Assembly (NCBI RefSeq): GCF_002943415.1
Contig: NZ_PTQZ01000107.1
Span: 1-6,016, forward strand
DNA length: 6,016 nt
From: Amnimonas aquatica
GTDB taxonomy: Bacteria > Pseudomonadota > Gammaproteobacteria > Pseudomonadales > Moraxellaceae
Reading direction: 5' to 3'
Below the pieces are notes generated by a model. That model ran no database searches. It saw nothing but the letters and a program-made list of their open reading frames with translations, and had not been told where the DNA came from. Within the stretch, counting starts at the first letter, position 1. Every line of letters begins with the position of its first letter. Positions 1-6,016 of the stretch are shown here, piece after piece. The position numbers and the translations under genes are program-made.

Positions 1-753
1 CAGCATGGCCAGCACCACCACGGCCACGGTGAGCACGGTCATGATGGTGCGGCGCAGGGTTTCGGTCAGCGAGATATCGACGATCTCGACCGGGTCGGCG
101 CGACGCAGCTTGCGGAAGTTTTCGCGGATACGGTCGAAGACCACGATGGTGTCGTTCAGCGAGTAGCCGATCAGCGCCAGCACGGCGGCCAGCACGGTGA
201 GGTCGAAGGGCCAGCCGAAGAGCGAGAACACGCCGAGCGTGAACAGCACGTCGTGGATCAGCGAAACCACGGCGCCGACGGAGAACTTCCAGCGGTAGCG
301 CACGGCGATGTAGGCCATCATCATCAGCATGGCGAAGCCCATGGCCATGAGCGACTGCGCGTAGAGCTCGTCGCCGACCTGGGAGCCGACGCTGTCGATC
401 TGCAGCACCGTGGCACGGTTGTCCGGGGTGGACACGATGTCGACGATGCGGTTGCCGACCAGCGTGGCCTCGCCCGGCTGCGGCGGCAGGCGCACCTGCA
501 CCGAATGGGCATCGCCAAGGTACTGCACCACGGCATCCTCGATGCCCGCCCCTGCCAGCGCGCTGCTGATCTGGGCCTGGTGCGCCGGCTCCTGGAAGCG
601 CAGCTCGACGGAGGTGCCGCCGGTGAAGTCGAGGCCGAGGTTGAGGCCCTTGGTCACCAGCGACACCAGACCGATCAGCACCATCGCGGCGGAGAAGATC
701 GCCATGCCGCGGCGGAAACGCATGAAACGGATGATGCGTACTTCTTCAGTCAT
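1..753 (-). CDS. secF: SecF, protein translocase subunit (partial, C-terminus off the left edge)
   Basis: SecF is an inner-membrane subunit of the SecDF-YajC complex, which uses the proton motive force to pull exported proteins through SecYEG. The frame is open from the ATG at 753 to the window edge, giving 251 residues; E. coli SecF is about 320, so roughly the last quarter is missing. Visible features are a first transmembrane segment (about residues 17-36), the SecD/F family motif GLNLGLDFTGG (36-46), a periplasmic domain (about 47-130), and a membrane block from about 132 onward. That block contains the highly conserved GYSLNDTIVVFDRIREN (196-212), which belongs to the proton-conducting region. 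The start sits 9 bp after the secD stop, and a GAGAG overlapping that stop may be the ribosome site, so translation is probably coupled to secD. Identification is essentially certain; only the right-hand part of the protein is unseen. Confidence 0.97.
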   Translation of the reverse strand, partial: MTEEVRIIRFMRFRRGMAIFSAAMVLIGLVSLVTKGLNLGLDFTGGTSVELRFQEPAHQAQISSALAGAGIEDAVVQYLGDAHSVQVRLPPQPGEATLVGNRIVDIVSTPDNRATVLQIDSVGSQVGDELYAQSLMAMGFAMLMMMAYIAVRYRWKFSVGAVVSLIHDVLFTLGVFSLFGWPFDLTVLAAVLALIGYSLNDTIVVFDRIRENFRKLRRADPVEIVDISLTETLRRTIMTVLTVAVVVLAML

Positions 754-762
754 GACGAACTC

Positions 763-2619
763 TCAGATACTCAGGCGGCTGACGCGACGGCCGCCGTAGG
801 CCAGCTGCACGATGGCGCGCGTCACCGTGATGGCCGTGAACATGGAGGTGGCGATACCGATGGCCAGCGTCACCGCGAAGCCCTTGATCGGACCGGTGCC
901 GATGCCGAACAGGATGATGGCCACGATCAGGGTGGTCAGGTTGGCATCGAGAATGGTGCCGTAGGCTCGGTCATAGCCGGCCACGATGGCGGCCTGGGGC
1001 GACAGGCCCCGCCGTATCTCCTCGCGGATGCGCTCGCAGATCAGCACGTTGGCATCGACCGCCATGCCGATGGTGAGCACGATGCCGGCGATGCCGGGCA
1101 GCGACAGGGCGGCGCCAAGGGCGCCCATGACCGCCACCAGGATGGCCACGTTGAGGAACAGCGCGACATTGGCGATGAGACCGAAGCCCTTGTAGACCGC
1201 CAGCATGATCAGCGCCACCAGCAGGAAACCGAGCTGGGTCGAGAACATGCCCTTCTCGATGTTGTCCTGGCCGAGACTGGGGCCGATGGTGCGCTCCTCG
1301 ACGAAGTACATGGGCGCCGCCAGGGCGCCGGCGCGCAGCAGCAGCGCCAGCTCCTGCGCTTCGACCGGCGAATCCAGACCGGTGATGCGGAACTGCGAGC
1401 CGAGCATGGACTGCACGGTGGCGACGTTGATGACGCGGCGCTCGATGTAGGGTTCGCGAATCTCGACGGCCTTGCCCTCGGCATCGGTCTCGTAGCGCAG
1501 GCGCTGCTTGTTCTCGACGAACAGCACCGCCATCTGGCGACCGACCGAATCACGGGTGGCATCGGCCATCAGGCGGCCGCCACGGGTGTCGAGGTTAATG
1601 TTGACCTGCGGGCGCGAGTATTCGTCGAAGCTGGACTGGGCGTTGGTGACGCGCTCGCCGGTGACGATCTTGCGGCGCTCCAGCAGCACCGTGCCGCCAC
1701 GATTGAAATTGAAACGCTCGGCGCCGGCCGGCACCGAGAAGCCGGTGTCGGCGGCCTGGCTGGTGAAGCGGAACTCCAGGCTGGCGGTGCGGCCGAGGAT
1801 GCGCTTGGCTTCCGCGGTGTCCTGCAGGCCGGGCAGCTCGACCACGATGCGGCTGGCGCCCTGGCGCTGGATCACCGCTTCGGCGACACCCAGCTCGTTG
1901 ATGCGGTTGCGCAGCGTGGTGAGGTTCTGGTTGACGGCGTAGTTGGTGATCTCGGTGCGCTTCTCGGGCGTGAAGTCCAGGCGCAGGGCGGGACCGTCGT
2001 CGCTGCTCACCGGGGTCAGCGTGAACTCGGAGAACTGGCGGCGCAGCACATCCTGGCCGGCATCACGGTCCTTCGCGTTGGCGAAACGCACCTCCAGCAG
2101 GCCGCCCGGCTGTTCGGCGACCGCGCGGTAGGCCACGCTGGCGTCGCGGAACTGCTTCTTGATGTCGGTGACGTAGGTTTCCTGACGCTGCTCCAGGGCC
2201 TTGGCAACATCGACCTCGAGCTTGAAGTGGACACCGCCGCGCAGGTCGAGGCCCAGCTTCATGGGCTTGGCGCCAATGCTGCTCAGCCACTCCGGCGTGG
2301 TCGGCGCCAGGTTCAGCGCCACCACGTAGTTCTCGCCCAGGGCGCGGCGCAGCACGGCCTGTGCCTGCACCTGATCCTCCGGCGTCTTGAGACGGACCAG
2401 CACGCCCTTGGCCTGGACCTCGTCGCCATGGTGGGCGATCTTCGCCTCATCGAGCGCGATGGCCGCGCGCTTGAGCAGGGCCTCGTCGATCGGCGTCGCC
2501 GCCTGGGCGCCGGAGACCTGCAGCGCCGGCTCGTCCGGGTACAGGTTGGGCAGCGAGTAGAGGATACTGATGATCATCACGAGGACGATCAGGACATACT
2601 TCCAGGCGGGAAAACGCAT
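763..2619 (-). CDS. secD: SecD, protein translocase subunit
   Basis: SecD partners SecF in the proton-driven accessory complex of the Sec translocon at the inner membrane. The protein is 618 residues, matching the E. coli length of about 615. In order: an N-terminal transmembrane segment (about 7-24, followed by SLPNLYPDEPALQ), the large periplasmic region with the family motif LGLDLRGGVHF (122-132), and a C-terminal membrane domain (about 460-605). The membrane domain carries GMAVDANVLICERIREE (518-534), whose Asp522 corresponds to the E. coli SecD Asp519 implicated in proton movement. I chose the ATG at 2619 because the protein then begins MRFPAWKYV, aligning with the start of E. coli SecD, and an AGG lies about 8 bases upstream. 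The frame can be extended seven codons to a TTG at 2640, but that adds nothing family-like. A 65-bp gap with a hairpin separates it from yajC. Confidence 0.98.
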   Translation of the reverse strand: MRFPAWKYVLIVLVMIISILYSLPNLYPDEPALQVSGAQAATPIDEALLKRAAIALDEAKIAHHGDEVQAKGVLVRLKTPEDQVQAQAVLRRALGENYVVALNLAPTTPEWLSSIGAKPMKLGLDLRGGVHFKLEVDVAKALEQRQETYVTDIKKQFRDASVAYRAVAEQPGGLLEVRFANAKDRDAGQDVLRRQFSEFTLTPVSSDDGPALRLDFTPEKRTEITNYAVNQNLTTLRNRINELGVAEAVIQRQGASRIVVELPGLQDTAEAKRILGRTASLEFRFTSQAADTGFSVPAGAERFNFNRGGTVLLERRKIVTGERVTNAQSSFDEYSRPQVNINLDTRGGRLMADATRDSVGRQMAVLFVENKQRLRYETDAEGKAVEIREPYIERRVINVATVQSMLGSQFRITGLDSPVEAQELALLLRAGALAAPMYFVEERTIGPSLGQDNIEKGMFSTQLGFLLVALIMLAVYKGFGLIANVALFLNVAILVAVMGALGAALSLPGIAGIVLTIGMAVDANVLICERIREEIRRGLSPQAAIVAGYDRAYGTILDANLTTLIVAIILFGIGTGPIKGFAVTLAIGIATSMFTAITVTRAIVQLAYGGRRVSRLSI

Positions 2620-2655
2620 GCGGATACCTGTCGACAGCAATCAGCGGAAATGAAT

Positions 2656-2676
2656 GCCCCCGGACAAGCCGGGGGC
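2656..2676 (-). other. Intercistronic GC hairpin between yajC and secD
   Basis: A perfect inverted repeat GCCCCCGG-(5 nt)-CCGGGGGC lies 8 bases past the yajC stop codon and about 36 bases before the secD start. On the minus-strand transcript it is followed by AUUCAUUUCC, which is not a true U tract. A full intrinsic terminator is therefore unlikely. A partial attenuator or an RNA-stabilising stem that sets YajC and SecDF levels differently is possible, but that role is inference. Confidence 0.5.
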
Positions 2677-2684
2677 GGGCAGCC

Positions 2685-3014
2685 TCAGAGGCTCTTCAGC
2701 GTGCCCTTGGGCAGGCTGGCGATGACCGAGACCTTCTGGATCTTCACTTCCAGGTTGTCGTTGATCTCGACCACGGCGAAGTCGCCCTCCAGCTTGACGA
2801 TGCGGCCGAGCAGGCCGCCGGCGAACACCACCTCGTCGCCCTTCTGCAGGCCGTCGATCAGCGCGCGGGCTTCCTTCTGGCGCTTGGCCTGCGGACGCCA
2901 CAGCAGGAAGTAGAAGATCAGCAGGAAGCCGAGCAGCATGACGATCTGGCCAGTGGCGCCCGGGCCGGCGGCCGGTGCGGTGTTGGCGTAGGCATCGGCA
3001 ATGAAGAAGCTCAT
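2685..3014 (-). CDS. yajC: YajC, Sec translocon accessory subunit
   Basis: YajC is a small single-pass inner-membrane protein that co-purifies with SecD and SecF as part of the holotranslocon; its exact contribution is modest and it is not essential in E. coli. The predicted protein is 109 residues, the same size as the E. coli protein (110). A short Ala/Gly-rich N-terminus (1-21) precedes a transmembrane helix (about 22-39), then the family signature FYFLLWRPQAKRQKE (34-48) and a cytoplasmic domain with LQKGDEVVFAGGLLGRI (56-72). The ATG at 3014 has a good ribosome site, GGAG, seven bases upstream. It follows tgt by 18 bp and precedes secD, the standard position in this operon. Confidence 0.97.
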   Translation of the reverse strand: MSFFIADAYANTAPAAGPGATGQIVMLLGFLLIFYFLLWRPQAKRQKEARALIDGLQKGDEVVFAGGLLGRIVKLEGDFAVVEINDNLEVKIQKVSVIASLPKGTLKSL

Positions 3015-3032
3015 GGAAATACTCCGGTTCTA

Positions 3033-5254
<2,222 letters not shown>

Positions 5255-5285
5255 GCCGGTTCCGGCGGGGAAAAATCGGGCGCGC

Positions 5286-5294
5286 AGTATAGCA
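5286..5294 (-). promoter_or_regulatory. Extended -10 promoter for the queA-tgt-yajC-secD-secF operon
   Basis: Read on the minus strand the sequence is TGCTATACT, a TG-N extended -10 with five of six matches to TATAAT. No good -35 hexamer sits 16-18 bp upstream, which suits an extended -10 promoter. The expected start near 5279 leaves a leader of about 25 bases before the queA ATG at 5254, enough for the ribosome site. This is motif-based prediction only. Confidence 0.6.
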
Positions 5295-5313
5295 GTGCCA
5301 TGCGCAACGGCGA

Positions 5314-5345
5314 GGCCGGTCGCCGGCACGCCGCCTTGACCGGCC
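5314..5345. repeat. 8-bp perfect inverted repeat between the divergent promoters
   Basis: GGCCGGTC (5314-5321) and GACCGGCC (5338-5345) are exact reverse complements separated by 16 bp, so the arm centres are 24 bp apart. The right arm overlaps the tRNA promoter's -35 box (5336-5341), and the left arm lies upstream of the queA -10. It could be an operator shared by both promoters, but in such GC-rich DNA chance is a real alternative. Confidence 0.4.
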
Positions 5346-5363
5346 GACCTCCCCCGCTATAAT
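5336..5363 (+). promoter_or_regulatory. Sigma70 promoter for tRNA-Leu(CAA)
   Basis: TTGACC (5336-5341), a 16-bp spacer, and a perfect TATAAT (5358-5363) form a near-consensus housekeeping promoter. The expected start is near 5370, giving about a ten-base leader ahead of the mature tRNA at 5380. The bases just after the -10 (CCGCCGA) are GC-rich, a discriminator type typical of stable-RNA promoters under stringent control; that regulation is inferred from family knowledge. Confidence 0.85.
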
Positions 5364-5379
5364 CCGCCGACCCTCCCGG

Positions 5380-5466
5380 GCCGGGATGGCGGAACTGGTA
5401 GACGCAGCGGACTCAAAATCCGCCGGTGGAGACATCGTAAGGGTTCGATTCCCTTTCCCGGCACCA
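5380..5466 (+). tRNA. tRNA-Leu(CAA)
   Basis: An 87-base class II tRNA gene with the full cloverleaf. The acceptor stem is GCCGGGA (5380-5386) with TCCCGGC (5456-5462). The D arm has a GCG/CGC stem and the loop GG. The anticodon stem is GCGGA/TCCGC with loop CTCAAAA, giving anticodon CAA at 5414-5416, which reads UUG leucine codons. A long variable arm (CGGTG-GAGA-CATCG) and the T arm AAGGG-TTCGATT-CCCTT follow. The discriminator base is A, as leucyl-tRNA synthetase requires, and the CCA end (5464-5466) is encoded. It resembles E. coli leuX. The 3' two thirds are overlapped on the opposite strand by the end of the desaturase frame. No intrinsic terminator with a U tract is visible just downstream. 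Confidence 0.97.
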
Positions 5467-6016
5467 CGACTCCCGCACCGGACGCAGCCCGAAACCGGAC
5501 ACCCGCGCCGGACGCTGCCCCTCGTGATGCTCGCGCCTCGCCTCCCAGGCCGCCTTCAGCCGGTGGAACGGCACCGTCGGATACAGGTGATGCACCAGAT
5601 GCCGGTTCTGCCCGGCCATCAGCACCGTCAGCAGCGTGTCACGGCCCTCGCGCAGCGAGCTGGCGCCGTAGATGTCGTCTTTCTGCAGCACATCGTGCGG
5701 ATGGTGCGGCAGGAACACGAACACGAACACGATCAGCCACAGTCCCGCCCGCGACGACAGGAACCAGAACACGAAGAGCTCCGGCCCGGTGAAATGGAAC
5801 AGCAGGGCCAGCGCCGCCAGGCCGAGCACGAACTGGCAGAGCACCTGCCTGACCTCGCGCGGCGGGCGCGTGCCCGCCTTCCTCAGGTACTGCGGCAGAT
5901 AGAAGACCTCGAAGAACGGCCACAGCAGCAGCGGCCCGTACCAGCGTCCGGTCAGCATGCGGTCCGGATCGTTGTCGTGCTCGTTGGTGAAACGGTGGTG
6001 CTGCATGTGCCCCCAG
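5413..6016 (-). CDS. Membrane fatty acid desaturase family protein (partial, N-terminus off the right edge)
   Basis: These are di-iron membrane enzymes that desaturate or hydroxylate acyl chains or carotenoids; the exact substrate cannot be told here. The frame enters from the right edge and gives 200 visible residues. It has the second histidine box HMQHH (residues 3-7, followed by RFTNEHDNDPD), hydrophobic membrane stretches at about 58-75 and 80-103, and the third box HLVHH (139-143) in the context HLVHHLYPTVPFHRL, typical of the fatty acid desaturase superfamily and its beta-carotene-hydroxylase-like members. The first histidine box must lie outside the window. The C-terminus is unusual. 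Residues 184-200 (starting WCRERESNPYD) and the TGA stop at 5413-5415 are purely the antisense of tRNA-Leu, beginning exactly at the complement of CCA. Either the native stop was lost or the annotated end is genuine but shared. The family call is firm; the tail is doubtful. Confidence 0.88.
   Translation of the reverse strand, partial: WGHMQHHRFTNEHDNDPDRMLTGRWYGPLLLWPFFEVFYLPQYLRKAGTRPPREVRQVLCQFVLGLAALALLFHFTGPELFVFWFLSSRAGLWLIVFVFVFLPHHPHDVLQKDDIYGASSLREGRDTLLTVLMAGQNRHLVHHLYPTVPFHRLKAAWEARREHHEGQRPARVSGFGLRPVRESWCRERESNPYDVSTGGF
5472..5520. repeat. Imperfect 19-bp direct repeat in the desaturase 3' end
   Basis: Two 19-base units, 5472-5490 and 5502-5520, match at 17 of 19 positions and are spaced exactly 30 bp apart. 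They differ at 5477/5507 and 5486/5516. Because 30 is a multiple of three, the repeat also shows in the protein as two similar decapeptide starts (GQRPARVSGF and GLRPVRESWC). It lies just before the tRNA overlap and could be the trace of a small in-frame duplication. Confidence 0.6.

Noticed and set aside
2620..2640. TTG start for SecD seven codons upstream
   Set aside because: The ATG at 2619 matches the family start (MRFPAWKYV) and has a better placed AGG.
253..2913. An 886-codon plus-strand open frame covering secD and parts of secF and yajC
   Set aside because: It is the antisense shadow of three unmistakable genes. GC-rich third codon positions remove stop codons from the opposite strand. 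The translation is His/Gln/Asp/Gly-rich with no recognisable domain, and there is no promoter or ribosome site.
5255..5329. Upstream start for QueA adding 25 residues
   Set aside because: The extension covers the predicted extended -10 box and leader and shows no similarity to the QueA N-terminus, which begins at the ATG at 5254.
5374..5379. TCCCGG in the tRNA leader matching the 3' acceptor strand
   Set aside because: It abuts the 5' acceptor strand without a loop and is too short to be a meaningful alternative structure in GC-rich DNA.
5380..5466. tRNA-Leu as an integration site for a genomic island
   Set aside because: tRNA-Leu genes are common attachment sites, but there is no integrase next to it and no duplicated tRNA 3' end elsewhere in the window.

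Overview
This is an ordinary chromosomal housekeeping segment from a GC-rich (roughly two thirds G+C by eye) Gram-negative bacterium, most likely a gammaproteobacterium. Three things point there: the gene order queA-tgt-yajC-secD-secF is classic for that class, the Tgt, QueA and SecD sequences read as close relatives of the E. coli proteins, and the tRNA gene encodes its own CCA end. The genus cannot be fixed from this window.

Layout: positions 1-5254 hold five tightly packed minus-strand genes, transcribed in the order queA, tgt, yajC, secD, secF. secF runs off the left edge. Spacings are: queA/tgt 1-bp stop/start overlap (TGATG), tgt/yajC 18 bp, yajC/secD 65 bp with a perfect 8-bp hairpin, and secD/secF 9 bp. 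Positions 5255-5379 are a compact divergent control region. An extended -10 box (TGCTATACT) faces left toward queA, and a near-consensus sigma70 promoter (TTGACC-16 bp-TATAAT) faces right toward a tRNA-Leu(CAA) gene at 5380-5466. From 5413 to the right edge lies a minus-strand membrane fatty-acid-desaturase-family gene whose N-terminal part is outside the window.

How the genes work together: Tgt and QueA are consecutive enzymes of queuosine synthesis. Tgt swaps preQ1 into position 34 of GUN-anticodon tRNAs, and QueA then builds epoxyqueuosine. YajC, SecD and SecF form the accessory complex of the SecYEG translocon that drives proton-motive-force-dependent late steps of protein export. Their co-transcription is conserved although the two functions are unrelated.

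The one odd structural feature is at the right. The desaturase reading frame does not stop before the tRNA gene. Its last 17 codons and stop codon are the exact antisense of tRNA-Leu, and the stop lies opposite the anticodon loop. Just before that overlap the desaturase tail carries an imperfect 19-bp direct repeat at a 30-bp period. I see no mobile element, CRISPR array, toxin-antitoxin or defence system, and nothing that amounts to a new biological system.
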